DNA of 64,000 nt from Pseudoalteromonas luteoviolacea NCIMB 1944 (GCF_001625565.1 NZ_AUXS01000097.1:1-64000), one strand, 5' to 3'; shown: positions 44,602 to 54,159, counted from the first letter of the stretch. Program-made: numbers and translations. The notes: a model not told the origin generated them from the sequence alone.

Positions 44602-44883
44602 ATGAAAAAACATATCGCAGCAGTACTACTTTTAGCTCCACTTTTTACATCAGCTTCATCTCAAGAGGTTAAAGAAGATCAAGTAACTTCTAGCGCTTAC
44701 GGCAAGATCACAATTTGCCAATATGAGCACATTGGTTCGTCTTTTCCTGAATCCGGTTCGTTCCCTGGAACTATGGTATCTTTTACACATCAAGGGCATA
44801 TTCAGTGCCGAGGACCCGTGTATGTAAGTGGTTTCAGATATGTATTAGACAGCCAAACACATACCTATGGCCGATATCGTTAA
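44602..44883 (+). CDS. Small secreted protein, unknown function
   Basis: 93 aa: signal peptide MKKHIAAVLLLAPLFTSASS, then a short mature domain with two Cys (TICQYEH and IQCRGP) that could form one disulfide, and many aromatic and Gly residues. AAGGAAATATA precedes ATG 44602, a convincing ribosome site. It lies in the most AT-rich part of the window and has a terminator of its own. I do not recognise the family. Confidence 0.7.
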   Translation: MKKHIAAVLLLAPLFTSASSQEVKEDQVTSSAYGKITICQYEHIGSSFPESGSFPGTMVSFTHQGHIQCRGPVYVSGFRYVLDSQTHTYGRYR

Positions 44884-44899
44884 TTTTAATTGATAAGGT

Positions 44900-44934
44900 A
44901 AACCTTGCGACTTAATGTTGTGAGGTTTTATTTT
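44900..44934 (+). terminator. Terminator after small secreted gene
   Basis: AAACCT (44900-44905) pairs with AGGTTT (44923-44928) and, after one mismatch, GCGAC with GTTGT (two G-T pairs), loop TTAAT; tail TATTTTAT. Confidence 0.75.
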
Positions 44935-45121
44935 ATGTCATGGCTTCTTTTATAAACTCTCTTCCTCAAAATCGGCGTCCTCCATATTAAATGCACACAT
45001 TAAGGCTGGGAAGTTCTCAGAGTTTTTTGGCTTGTGATTTAGCGTAGTTTTTATCAGGTCGTGATGGAAAGCTAACACTTTGTGCAATTAATTGCTATAT
45101 CAGATAGCTATCTTAAGTTGG

Positions 45122-47155
45122 CTAGGGTTTATTCGAATTGAATTGAGTTGTGAATTTAATTACGTCTTGTTTTGGTAATGCTTTTTGATAATACCACCCC
45201 TGTACAGTTTCAACTTGAAGTGCTCGAACAAACTCCAGTTGATAACGTGTTTCTACGCCTTCTGCGATTAAGTGTTTATCCATTTTGTGGAGCAGCTCGA
45301 CGACATATGTATAGAAATCTGCGCCGGATTCTTCTTGTGCGTTATCTAGAAGTGATTTGTCTAATTTTATGATATCAATAGGTAAGTCAGCTAACATAGA
45401 CAAGCTAGAATACCCAGTACCAAAATCATCTATGACAGTGATGATATTAAATGCCCGAAGTTTTTGGATATTGCGGATGACTTTATTTTTATCACTTAAA
45501 TAACCTGACTCAACGACTTCAATTTTTAATTGATTTGGGAATTTTTGGAACTTGTCACAGATGTAATTAATGAGGACATGGTCAATCATGACTTTCGGAT
45601 TGACATTGATGCTTATAATTGGCGTAAACCCCTTTTTATTAAAGTATTCTAAATCTCGCTGCGCCTGTTCGATTACCCATTTGTCTATGATATCCGTTTG
45701 GTCATGTTTGATTAAAGTGTCCAAAAAGTAGGGGCCTACTAGGGACCCATTTGGCTTTTGAAGCCTCAGTAGTGCTTCGAGTCCGTTTATAGTTTCTGAA
45801 ATTTGACAAATTTGAGGCTGATAAAATAGCTTGAGCTTGCCCGTACTGATATCAGTAAGCACTTGATTGAGCTCCTTACTGGCAAATTCTATATCTCTTT
45901 GATGTGAGATAAATGCTAACTCACCTGAAGAGCGCAATTGTTCCGAAATATTCAGTTTGTCGCTGAGCTTATTTATGGCGTTTTCAAAATTGATTTGTCG
46001 ATTGTGCCATCTTAAAAAAGGGTAATAAACGATAGCGCTAAGTACAATTAAACAAATTTGCAAGAATGCGCCATCAAGCCCTCCAGACACTCTGTAGCCA
46101 CTAATGATGGCTGGCGTCATCCAGCTTATTTCAATGTTGCTAACATCAACCCAGCCTTGGCTTAAAACAACGTAAGATACTGCGAAGTTTAAGCAAGGAA
46201 CCAGCATAAAAGGTAACAACATGATGGGGTTTAAAAAAATCGGTAAGGCAAAGACGATGATTTCGCAAAAGTTAAATGCGGTAAATGGAATAGAGAGTTT
46301 GGCAATGTTGCGCTCATGTCCACTGCGTCGTAGGCAAAGAGCAGCAAGAATTAATCCAGCAAAGCAACCAGTTCCACTCACTAGTACAAAGGTATCGTAA
46401 AACGTTTTTGCTGAAATTCCGGGCAGAATGGGTTGTGATAAAAATCCTGAACTTAGCAACATATCGAATGTGTTATCACCATGGATACCGAGAAACCATA
46501 ACCCGTGGGTAATAAGCATTCTTTGGAAGGCGAGCCAAGCCACGGAAGTGTTGGTCATATCGGGTGTCAGCCAATACGCTATTTCTTCACCGGCTGTATA
46601 CAGCAGTGGCATAAACAAATAGAAACTAAAAAATACCACAGAAAAAGGCACAATTGTCCGTAACTTTTCACTTAAAAAATGGCTGACTTGATACAGATAA
46701 CGTTCAAAACTTGGCTGTAACTCCATACAAACAATTAATAATAAACTACTGATACTAGGTATAATGATCGCAAAAGGTGTCGCGCCTGTTGGGTTTAGTT
46801 CGTAGGCATCATTGTTATAGACAATGTACTGACCATGTACAGCGAAGCAAAGCAGCGCCAGCATTGCACCAATAATACCGCTATGACCATAATTTTTGCT
46901 GATGAAAAAACCGATTGAAGTGGCTACAAATACTGGGAAAAGGCCCAAAATCAACGACGCGCCATTGAACAAGATTCGATATAGAGTATGTGTAGGTGTG
47001 AGTAGGTTGAAGTATATTGCACTGTTGAGAACCAACAAGGCTAAAGCACTACTGACAAAATAGGGAAGCAGGGAAATAAAAGCTTCGCGCAGCGATAGTA
47101 AGTACTTGCTGTGCATGATGGTTTTAATAGCATGTGAGAGTCGGGTGTAAAACAA
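45122..47155 (-). CDS. PTS-EIIC-like membrane domain fused to EAL c-di-GMP phosphodiesterase
   Basis: 677 aa. The first ~390 residues are a multi-pass membrane domain resembling PTS sugar permease EIIC (FVSSALALLVLNSAIYF, GIHGDNTFDML, NPIMLLPFMLVPCLNF). A linker (about 390-420) leads to a C-terminal EAL domain with EALLRL, EVVESG, IDDFGTGYSSL, IIKLDKSLL and EGVETR, so all metal and catalytic motifs of an active phosphodiesterase are present. No EIIA or EIIB domain and no neighbouring PTS genes. Probably senses or transports a sugar and lowers c-di-GMP; the ligand is unknown. Start is uncertain: TTG 47155 has AAGAG upstream, ATG 47116 has no clear ribosome site. Confidence 0.85.
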   Translation of the reverse strand: MFYTRLSHAIKTIMHSKYLLSLREAFISLLPYFVSSALALLVLNSAIYFNLLTPTHTLYRILFNGASLILGLFPVFVATSIGFFISKNYGHSGIIGAMLALLCFAVHGQYIVYNNDAYELNPTGATPFAIIIPSISSLLLIVCMELQPSFERYLYQVSHFLSEKLRTIVPFSVVFFSFYLFMPLLYTAGEEIAYWLTPDMTNTSVAWLAFQRMLITHGLWFLGIHGDNTFDMLLSSGFLSQPILPGISAKTFYDTFVLVSGTGCFAGLILAALCLRRSGHERNIAKLSIPFTAFNFCEIIVFALPIFLNPIMLLPFMLVPCLNFAVSYVVLSQGWVDVSNIEISWMTPAIISGYRVSGGLDGAFLQICLIVLSAIVYYPFLRWHNRQINFENAINKLSDKLNISEQLRSSGELAFISHQRDIEFASKELNQVLTDISTGKLKLFYQPQICQISETINGLEALLRLQKPNGSLVGPYFLDTLIKHDQTDIIDKWVIEQAQRDLEYFNKKGFTPIISINVNPKVMIDHVLINYICDKFQKFPNQLKIEVVESGYLSDKNKVIRNIQKLRAFNIITVIDDFGTGYSSLSMLADLPIDIIKLDKSLLDNAQEESGADFYTYVVELLHKMDKHLIAEGVETRYQLEFVRALQVETVQGWYYQKALPKQDVIKFTTQFNSNKP

Positions 47156-47404
47156 TCAAAAAGCTCTTCGTTTGATGTAGGTTTAAGTATAACCACGCTG
47201 GCTGAATCTGCATCTATGATCAGAAAAATGCTGAGCAATGAATTTGGGGTTTTGTTCTATCGCTATTTAAATTTTATTATGGCCTCGACCAATCATCGGC
47301 TGTTTTTATTTTTAGGTTAGTTAATCAGTGCTTTTGCAACACAGTTGGCAAAAGCATGATTCACTATATGGCGACTCGATCTTTTCACGGCCAAGTGTTT
47401 TACA

Positions 47405-48310
47405 TTAGTGCATTATTTGTTTTAAGGCTTCTTCAAGAGATTGATATCTAAAGCGATAATTGGCATCAAGAGCTTTTTTGGGAATGACCTTTTGGCCATA
47501 TATTAAAATGTCAGACATTTCACCAAAGGCCCATTTCAAAAAGCTTTCTGGTAACCAAAAAAAAGCGGGACGATTAAGTACTGTTGCAAGGCAATCTGAA
47601 AATTCTTTGTTTGAAACTGGGTTGGGGGCAGTTGCATTAAATGCACCTTCAAGTTCATCATGGCGAATAAGAAACAATATGAGTTGTATCATATCGTCAA
47701 TATGTATCCATGACATCATCTGCTCTCCAGAAGCCATGGGTCCACCCATCCCCCAAGAAAATGCAGGCAACATCTTTTTCAAAGCGCCGCCACGGCGAGA
47801 CAGTACGACACCAGTGCGTAGTAAACATACTCGCGTATGCTCACTTTTAGTTTTCAAGGCTGCTTGTTCCCAATCACGGCAGAGCTGATGGCTAAATTCG
47901 TTGTAAGGGTTATCGTACGACTCGTCAACTGCGACATCAGCGGGTTGTCTACCGTAAAATCCAATGGCGCTGCCTGAAATAAACGTATGAGGGCGGTTGT
48001 GAGCGGCGTTAACATAGGCTGCGATTTGCTCAGTGATGCCAACTCTGCTTTGAATTATTGCCTGCTTTTGTTTATCACTCCAGCGTTTATCAGCAATAGG
48101 TTCTCCAGCCAAATTGATAATAATATCGATGTCGTTAAAATCGACCTCAGACAAACATGCAACAAATCGAGAATTTTGTCCTATTTGCCCTAATAGATGC
48201 CTTGCTTTTAGCTCATTTCTAGTCAGTATGACTAAGTTATACTTATTGACTAAAAATTTACAAAGTTCTTGCCCAATTAGTCCGGTTCCACCCGTGATCA
48301 GTATATTCAT
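47405..48310 (-). CDS. yfcH: NAD(P)-binding epimerase-like protein YfcH (TIGR01777)
   Basis: 301 aa of the extended SDR fold. The N-terminal GGTGLIGQEL is the cofactor loop, INLAGEPIADKRW and FISGSAIGFYG are hallmark TIGR01777 motifs, and MSWIHIDDMIQL and NATAPNPVSNKEF complete the match to E. coli YfcH. Substrate unknown; the family is loosely called sugar epimerase. ATG 48310 is well placed. It is divergent from the tqsA-like gene. Confidence 0.9.
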   Translation of the reverse strand: MNILITGGTGLIGQELCKFLVNKYNLVILTRNELKARHLLGQIGQNSRFVACLSEVDFNDIDIIINLAGEPIADKRWSDKQKQAIIQSRVGITEQIAAYVNAAHNRPHTFISGSAIGFYGRQPADVAVDESYDNPYNEFSHQLCRDWEQAALKTKSEHTRVCLLRTGVVLSRRGGALKKMLPAFSWGMGGPMASGEQMMSWIHIDDMIQLILFLIRHDELEGAFNATAPNPVSNKEFSDCLATVLNRPAFFWLPESFLKWAFGEMSDILIYGQKVIPKKALDANYRFRYQSLEEALKQIMH

Positions 48311-48458
48311 TCCACGCTCAATTAGTCTCTGGTTTATATATGTTTTTTAATGTGCCCTAGTGCTTTGAATTTAAATTCAATTACAATAGTAGCAGAAACA
48401 TTCGAAAGTTATGTGTTAACTTTATCTTCAACGTTGCGACTGCGCATAAGGATCAACA

Positions 48459-49490
48459 GTGTCATCATTGACTGGAATAAACAAGAGCCTAGTTGTTATG
48501 GCTTCATTATTCATTGTATTGGCAGGAATAAAACTGGCAAACGATATTTTAGTGCCATTTATCTTGGCTGCATTTATTGCGATTATCTGTAACCCATTAT
48601 TAAAGTTCTTTGCCAGCTACCGGATCCCCAAAGGCGCTGCCATTGTCATTATTATTGCACTTGTAGCGTTATTAGGCATGAGTCTCGCCGGATTGGTTGG
48701 GCAGTCACTAAATGACTTTTCACAGCAGCTGCCGAGCTACCGGGAAGCATTGCAGGGTAAATTTATTTGGCTAGTTGATACAGCGGCGCAGTACAATATA
48801 TTAATTGATAAGCAACAGCTAATATCCCTGTTTGACCCCGGTAAAATGATCGACGTTGCCACCAATATGCTTGCGGGGTTTGGTGGTGTGATGGCAAATA
48901 TTTTCCTCATTTTGTTAACTGTCGTATTTATGCTTTTTGAAGCACCTATGCTAAGCAAAAAAGTGCATGTCGCATTGGATGACCCACAAATGAAGATGCA
49001 GCAAATTGACCGCTTTTTAAATTCAATTAATAGTTATCTAGCAATTAAAACAGTGGTTTCATTAGCGACAGGCACACTGGCAGGTTTGTTATTATGGCTC
49101 CTTGATGTGGACTACTTTGTTTTGTGGGGCGTATTGGCATTCTTATTGAATTATATTCCCAATATTGGATCCATAATAGCGGCTGTCCCTCCGGTATTAT
49201 TGGCACTTGTTACACATGGACCTGTTATCAGCGGCCTTGTCGCGGCGGGCTATTTGTCTATTAACACTATCATGGGGAATATAATTGAACCAAAATATAT
49301 GGGTAAAGGTGTGGGTCTCTCGACTCTTGTGGTGTTTGTTTCACTGATATTTTGGGGTTGGTTATTAGGGACTGTTGGTATGTTGCTATCAGTGCCGTTG
49401 ACTATGGTTGTAAAAATTGGTCTGGAAAATAGTGAAGATGGCCGCTGGCTGGCGACCATGCTTGGTAGCTATGAAGACGCTAAAAATTAG
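48459..49490 (+). CDS. tqsA: AI-2E family transporter, TqsA-like
   Basis: 343 aa with about eight membrane segments, strongly similar to E. coli TqsA (YdgG), especially LNYIPNIGSIIAAVPP and GVGLSTLVVFVSLIFWGWLLG near the C-terminus. TqsA was described as an exporter of autoinducer-2, while other members of the family export different solutes, so the substrate is not certain. It starts with GTG 48459 after AAGGA at 6-nt spacing. The 3' end overlaps the opposite-strand gene below by 11 nt. Confidence 0.88.
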   Translation: MSSLTGINKSLVVMASLFIVLAGIKLANDILVPFILAAFIAIICNPLLKFFASYRIPKGAAIVIIIALVALLGMSLAGLVGQSLNDFSQQLPSYREALQGKFIWLVDTAAQYNILIDKQQLISLFDPGKMIDVATNMLAGFGGVMANIFLILLTVVFMLFEAPMLSKKVHVALDDPQMKMQQIDRFLNSINSYLAIKTVVSLATGTLAGLLLWLLDVDYFVLWGVLAFLLNYIPNIGSIIAAVPPVLLALVTHGPVISGLVAAGYLSINTIMGNIIEPKYMGKGVGLSTLVVFVSLIFWGWLLGTVGMLLSVPLTMVVKIGLENSEDGRWLATMLGSYEDAKN

Positions 49491-49893
49491 CCTGTAACTC
49501 TTGCGCATGCTGCTGTAAGAAGGAAATCTTACAGCGCTTAAACACTTTAGCTGCTCTTGTTGAGTTAGGGAGCTCTTTTAGGTAACGCCATTTGCAGGAG
49601 TCTTCCATATATCGGCTCTGACTAAGCAGGCTTCGCTTAATGATGGGCATCAATTGTGTATTACCAGTATTCTTCTCAAGTTCTTCAGTATCCATGAGCA
49701 ACTTGGTGATCCACGTTTGACGGCTGCGTTCAAGTAATTCAATATTACCATCTAAGCACATTAGGTATCTTTTTGCTTTTTGTGGGTGGTCTGACTCTAG
49801 GTGACTACAATCGGTTAGCGCTTCTGAACGAGCCAGCGTTTCATAACTAAATACTATTGTGAAAAATAGAAAAATATTAATGGTTTTGATCAT
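49480..49893 (-). CDS. Small secreted four-cysteine protein
   Basis: 137 aa: signal peptide (MIKTINIFLFFTIVFS...), then a helical domain with four Cys (DCSHL, MCLDG, SCKWR, RCKIS) and a RSRQTW segment. The pattern recalls LprI/DUF1311-type proteins, but too weakly for a firm assignment. It overlaps the end of phoQ by 17 nt and is therefore last in the PepSY-phoP-phoQ operon. Its 3' end overlaps tqsA on the other strand. Confidence 0.7.
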   Translation of the reverse strand: MIKTINIFLFFTIVFSYETLARSEALTDCSHLESDHPQKAKRYLMCLDGNIELLERSRQTWITKLLMDTEELEKNTGNTQLMPIIKRSLLSQSRYMEDSCKWRYLKELPNSTRAAKVFKRCKISFLQQHAQELQANF

Positions 49894-51220
49894 AGTTAAA
49901 CTCTATCGTAAATTCGGCGCCACCAAGCTCACTGTAATCAATAATGATTTGCCCATGGTAAGAGGCGACTAAATCCGAGACAATTGCCATACCTACACCA
50001 TGTCCTGCTTCATAAGTATCTAGTCTCGAGCCTCGTTGTAAAAGCTCATCTCGTTTGTTCTCAGGAATGCCTGGGCCATCATCACCAATAACAAATGCGA
50101 TGCCTTTTTTGGCGTCTGTTTTAACAGTAATATCAACTTTATGCGCACATGCTTTACAAGCATTATCGATGATATTACCCAATATTTCCATCAAATCGGT
50201 TTTATCGCCTAGAAAAGCTGCACCTTGCTCACAGTCAGTTGTAAACGCGATCCCCTTATCTAAGTATACTTTACTCATTGCATTGAGAATTGAATCCAGG
50301 ACGGGTTTGACCTTAGTTTGCTTTTTCCACGTATCAGATGCGCCTGTGGCCGCTCGTTTCAGCTGGTGTTCTATCATGGCGTTTATGCGATCTAGTTGCT
50401 CTTGAGCTTCTGTATCGGCTGCCAGAGGGCTTGATTTTAGCACTGCAAGTGGTGTTTTCAAGGCATGGGCAAGATCACTTAACGATGCTCTATAGCGTTC
50501 TTTTTGACGCCTTTGCGAATCAAGCAGCAAATTGAGGTCAGCCTTTATGGTATTGAGCTCAACAGGGTAGAGGCCGGATATTTTATCGCGTTCACCTGAT
50601 TCGACTTCTTTTATTTCTTTGTCCAGTCGTTGCAGAGGGCGGGCATTCCAGACAAAACCAAATGCCATTAGTGCCGCAATCACGATGCCCATAATGAGCA
50701 TCCAATTGACCAAGGTGTTTCTAAATTCTGACATCAATGCAAGCAGGGCGGAATTTTTCTTGAGTAAGATAAATTTGGCTTGTTGTGATTGCTCGGCATT
50801 ACCTAGAATGACGGTTAAACTTAATTGCCAAAAGTCTTCACCACTGTATCGTACTTTTTTAAATTCAGATGCACCGGCTTGGGTTTGTGACACATCAGGT
50901 GTAACGGTAAGACTAACCGCCGATTCTGAATACCAAACAAGCGTGTTTTCTTGATATACCAGTGCATACGTATCAGAATTTAAACGATTTAACTCAGGAG
51001 CGAGTATGGTTCTAGGCATAGAGATGCCATCGGAGACAAACTCTACTTCAGAGATCAAAGAATAAAGGTGCGCTTCTAATGTTTTTTCAGTGGCATCGAC
51101 TAACGTGGCGTAATAGGCACGTCCAATTGAGAAAAATAAAGCGGGAAGCGCGACAATTAAGACAAAGACAAGGATAAATCCTTGTCTTATTTTGAGAGAA
51201 ACTTGTGCGCTACTTACCAC
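49877..51220 (-). CDS. phoQ: PhoQ-like sensor histidine kinase
   Basis: 447 aa. Membrane segment about 13-33, extracytoplasmic sensor about 34-170, second membrane segment about 171-191, HAMP-like linker, then the dimerisation domain with His252 in LSDLAHALKTPLAVLKS, very close to the PhoQ H-box, and an ATPase domain with NIIDNACKAC, GDDGPGIP and GHGVGMAIV. PhoQ of enterobacteria senses low Mg2+, acid and cationic peptides; the sensor here diverges, so the signal is not certain. GTG 51220 overlaps the phoP stop by 7 nt. Confidence 0.88.
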   Translation of the reverse strand: MVSSAQVSLKIRQGFILVFVLIVALPALFFSIGRAYYATLVDATEKTLEAHLYSLISEVEFVSDGISMPRTILAPELNRLNSDTYALVYQENTLVWYSESAVSLTVTPDVSQTQAGASEFKKVRYSGEDFWQLSLTVILGNAEQSQQAKFILLKKNSALLALMSEFRNTLVNWMLIMGIVIAALMAFGFVWNARPLQRLDKEIKEVESGERDKISGLYPVELNTIKADLNLLLDSQRRQKERYRASLSDLAHALKTPLAVLKSSPLAADTEAQEQLDRINAMIEHQLKRAATGASDTWKKQTKVKPVLDSILNAMSKVYLDKGIAFTTDCEQGAAFLGDKTDLMEILGNIIDNACKACAHKVDITVKTDAKKGIAFVIGDDGPGIPENKRDELLQRGSRLDTYEAGHGVGMAIVSDLVASYHGQIIIDYSELGGAEFTIEFNYDQNH

Positions 51221-51888
51221 TGGGTTTTAAACCTATAACCTCTACCACGTAAGGTTTCTACAGGGTTTAGTGTCCCATCAGGGTCAAGCTTTTTACGCAG
51301 ACGTAAGACAAAAACTTCGATTACATTGGAATCTAAGTCAAAATCTTGGTCATAGATATGTTCTGTAAGCTCTGATTTAGAAATGACCTTGTGCGGATTC
51401 ACCATTAAATACTCAAGCACCTTGTATTCATAAGCGGTCAGCGACAATTCTCTATCATTGACAAAAACTTGTTGAGAGCGCGTATGTAAAGTGATTGGGC
51501 CAATGCTAATTTCAGGGTTAGCTTGACCTGCACTGCGCCTTATTAAAGCGTTGCAGCGAGCTATAAGCTCTTCTACATGAAATGGTTTTGTGAGGTAGTC
51601 ATCGGCACCTGCATCTAAACCTTCGACTTTTTCTTGCCAACGATCTCGAGCGGTTAAAATCAAAATTGGAATTTTGATATCTTGCGCACGTGCTCGTCTA
51701 ATCAACTCAATGCCATCTAACTTAGGTAAACCCAAATCGACGACTGCCAAGTCCAGCGGATACTCTGTCAGGTGAAAAAGGCCGTTTTCGCCATCGTGAC
51801 ATAGGTCAACGCTGTATTTCTCTTTTTCCAGCACATTGCGGAGGTTTTCGGCTAGCTGAATGTCATCTTCAATTACTAAAATTCGCAT
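51214..51888 (-). CDS. phoP: PhoP-like response regulator (OmpR family)
   Basis: 224 aa. Receiver domain with acidic pocket EDD (residues 7-9), phosphoacceptor Asp51 in VVDLGLP and Lys in TKPFH; C-terminal winged helix ending TLRGRGYRFKTQW. Highly similar to E. coli PhoP, including TARDRWQEKVEGLDAGADDY. ATG 51888 is preceded by AAGGAT and begins 3 nt after the PepSY stop; a TTG at 51894 would overlap that gene. Order PepSY-phoP-phoQ suggests one autoregulated operon. Confidence 0.92.
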   Translation of the reverse strand: MRILVIEDDIQLAENLRNVLEKEKYSVDLCHDGENGLFHLTEYPLDLAVVDLGLPKLDGIELIRRARAQDIKIPILILTARDRWQEKVEGLDAGADDYLTKPFHVEELIARCNALIRRSAGQANPEISIGPITLHTRSQQVFVNDRELSLTAYEYKVLEYLMVNPHKVISKSELTEHIYDQDFDLDSNVIEVFVLRLRKKLDPDGTLNPVETLRGRGYRFKTQW

Positions 51889-51890
51889 CG

Positions 51891-52139
51891 TCAATCCTTC
51901 TTCACTTCACCCGTTACTTTGTGAACTTTTACATCAATAATTCTGCCGTCGCTTTGAAGTATACGCACAACAAAGTAATCACCTTCGAGAGAAATCTTTA
52001 GTGTTTTCCCAGGCTGCTTGGTGGTTGCCAATTGTACGGCTTCTTTTTTACTTATGGTGTCTTGCGGTGTTGCATGTGCCTGATTAAAAATCAGGGAACA
52101 AACAAAAATGAACATTGCAAAACATAAAGGCAACTGCAT
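51891..52139 (-). CDS. PepSY-domain small exported protein
   Basis: 82 aa: signal peptide MQLPLCFAMFIFVCSLIFNQ (cut near AHA), then a single PepSY-like domain (ISKKEAVQLATTKQPGKTLKISLEGDYFVVRI...VKVHKVTGEVKKD). Such genes often precede OmpR-type two-component pairs, and the protein may modulate the sensor; this is inference. ATG 52139 has GGAG with 7-nt spacing; the frame-extending start at 52169 does not. Directly upstream of phoP. Confidence 0.85.
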   Translation of the reverse strand: MQLPLCFAMFIFVCSLIFNQAHATPQDTISKKEAVQLATTKQPGKTLKISLEGDYFVVRILQSDGRIIDVKVHKVTGEVKKD

Positions 52140-52218
52140 TTTAAGCTCCACGTAGGGGTTGCTTAACATCTTGGACAGCAGGGTAAAGAGATTTGTCTTA
52201 ACCCGTGCTGAACTTTTG

Positions 52219-52518
52219 TTAAGGGAGTACTTTCTTATATGGCTTGACTACGCTGCTCGCGTACACACCTGCTTCAATATAAGGATCTGCCTTGGCCCAA
52301 GCTTGAGCTTCTTCTAAAGAGGGAAACTCAGCAATTACCAATGAACCTGTAAACCCAGCTTCTCCTGGGTTCTCATCATCTACTGCAGGTAATGGACCAG
52401 CAGCAAACAATCTATTTTGTTCTTTTAGTTCGGTTAAACGTTCAAGATGAGCAGGTCGCGCATTCATACGTTTTTCGAGAGAGTTTTCTACGTCCGTTGA
52501 GTAAATCATGTAAAGCAT
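52219..52518 (-). CDS. yciI: YciI-like protein
   Basis: 99 aa, MLYMIYSTDVENSLEKRMNA..., nearly colinear with E. coli YciI, keeping RPAHLERL, AGPLPAVD, GFTGSLVIAEF and ADPYIEAGVY. The fold is ferredoxin-like with a conserved His-Asp pair (RPAHLERL, PAVD) that may be catalytic; no physiological reaction is proven in gammaproteobacteria. As in E. coli it lies in the same wider neighbourhood as yciB and the trp genes. Confidence 0.93.
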   Translation of the reverse strand: MLYMIYSTDVENSLEKRMNARPAHLERLTELKEQNRLFAAGPLPAVDDENPGEAGFTGSLVIAEFPSLEEAQAWAKADPYIEAGVYASSVVKPYKKVLP

Positions 52519-52694
52519 AATAATCAGAAATAATGCGTAATTAATTTTGTGTTTCGTATCATAGACTGGATTGTCCCCAAATGTAAATGAAATGACGTTA
52601 TCTGATCAGAATCTAGATTTATACTTGAAATCCTCAGGCTATGGCTGGTACAGTCCTTCGACTATCGTGAAAAAATAATAATAAGGTTGTTTTA

Positions 52695-54119
52695 ATGAGT
52701 GCGAATCGCGAGCAGTTTAGCTCTCGGCTGGGTTTCATTTTAGCAGCGGCAGGGTCCGCTGTGGGGATCGGAAATCTGGTAGGCTTCCCAGTATCTGCTG
52801 CAAAAAATGGTGGCGGCGCGTTTTTAATTGTTTACGCTCTATTTGTTATATTTATCTGTTTGCCTGTCATGATCGCTGAAATGGCGCTTGGCCGAAAAGC
52901 GCAAAAAGACCCCTATGGTGCTTACCATTCTTTAACTGGCGGAGATAAAAAGTGGTCACTTGCTGGTGCGTTGGCGGTTCTGACGCCATTTATGATCGCT
53001 GTCTTTTATATGGTGGTTACGGTATGGATATTTGGGTATTTAGTGCAAACCGTAACGGGTAATCTAGACCAGTTAGCAAACCCAGATAATTTTGGCATAT
53101 TCATTAATGAATACAGTGTATTTGGCTACATGGCTGGTGTTGTTGTATTGGTTAATTTGATCTTAGTTGGTGGCGTTAAAGAGGGTATTGAAAAGGCCGC
53201 CAAGCTGATGATGCCTGCATTATTCGTACTCCTTATTGGTTTAGTCGGTTATGTACTAACACTCGATAATGCGATGGCGGGCGTGCGTTACTACATAGTT
53301 CCAGATTTTTCAAAAATGGATGCCAGTGTTTTAAATGGTGCTTTGTCACAAGCATTTTTCTCGCTGTCTTTGGGTATGGGTATCTTGATCACATATGCAT
53401 CCTATATTTCCAAAAAAGAAGATATTGTCGGCAGCTCCAAAATGGTTGCTGTTACAGACTCACTAGTTGCGTTTATCGCAGGTCTAATGGTGCTGCCAGC
53501 CATTTTTAGTTTTAACCCTAATGTTAATCCTGAAGAGTTATCAGATTCATCGGTTTCTATGATTTTTGTGTACTTGCCTCAGCTATTTCTGACTATGCAA
53601 GCTGATATCGGGTATGCAGGTGCATCAATTGTAGCGGGCATTTTCTTCTTATTAGTTTTCTTCGCAGCGATTACATCATTGGTATCGATTGTAGAAGTTC
53701 CGACTGCGAGCTTAATGGAAGCCAAAGGTTACAGCCGTAAGAAGTCTCTTACAGTGTTAGCGGTATCAACGGGCATTTTAACTGTTATGTGCACAATGTC
53801 ATTCGGTATGGTTGAATGGCTTACCAAGTTTACCCAGTACGGTGGTGTTGATAAGAGCTTCTTTGATATTGTGTCAGACGTATTCTACGACACCATATTA
53901 CCGTTCAACGGCTTGTTACTCTGCTTATTTGTTACATACCGCTGGAGAAAGGCAAGTCTTTCAGACGAATTGTCACAGGGCTGCGAAAACTATAAAGGGA
54001 GCTTTATGGAGAAGTATGTGAACTTTTCGCTGTCGACTTTTATTCCAGTCATTCTATTAGTTATATTCGTCAATACAGTAGCGACTAAGTACTTCGCTGT
54101 GAGTTTGTTCGGCTTCTAA
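52695..54119 (+). CDS. Sodium-dependent transporter, NSS (SNF) family
   Basis: 474 aa with about 11 membrane segments. The N-terminus SRLGFILAAAGSAVGIGNLVGFP is the Na+- and substrate-binding TM1 of neurotransmitter:sodium symporters; the FSLSLGMGILITYASYI segment corresponds to TM6. Bacterial members carry amino acids, but the specific substrate cannot be told. ATG 52695 has a weak AAGG-type site. A 15-bp inverted repeat follows the stop. Confidence 0.88.
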   Translation: MSANREQFSSRLGFILAAAGSAVGIGNLVGFPVSAAKNGGGAFLIVYALFVIFICLPVMIAEMALGRKAQKDPYGAYHSLTGGDKKWSLAGALAVLTPFMIAVFYMVVTVWIFGYLVQTVTGNLDQLANPDNFGIFINEYSVFGYMAGVVVLVNLILVGGVKEGIEKAAKLMMPALFVLLIGLVGYVLTLDNAMAGVRYYIVPDFSKMDASVLNGALSQAFFSLSLGMGILITYASYISKKEDIVGSSKMVAVTDSLVAFIAGLMVLPAIFSFNPNVNPEELSDSSVSMIFVYLPQLFLTMQADIGYAGASIVAGIFFLLVFFAAITSLVSIVEVPTASLMEAKGYSRKKSLTVLAVSTGILTVMCTMSFGMVEWLTKFTQYGGVDKSFFDIVSDVFYDTILPFNGLLLCLFVTYRWRKASLSDELSQGCENYKGSFMEKYVNFSLSTFIPVILLVIFVNTVATKYFAVSLFGF

Positions 54120-54123
54120 TAAA

Positions 54124-54159
54124 TACGTAGCTGTGAGGTTGTAGCCTCACAGCTACGTA
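54124..54159. terminator. 15-bp perfect inverted repeat between converging genes
   Basis: TACGTAGCTGTGAGG (54124-54138) pairs perfectly with its complement at 54145-54159 across loop TTGTAG. It overlaps the last codons of the minus-strand CPBP gene. In the minus direction it is followed by TTTATTA; in the plus direction by AAAAG, so it may work better for one gene or protect 3' ends. Confidence 0.7.

Noticed and set aside
50055..50954. Plus-strand frames of 111 and 116 codons inside phoQ
   Set aside because: Antisense shadows of the histidine kinase gene.
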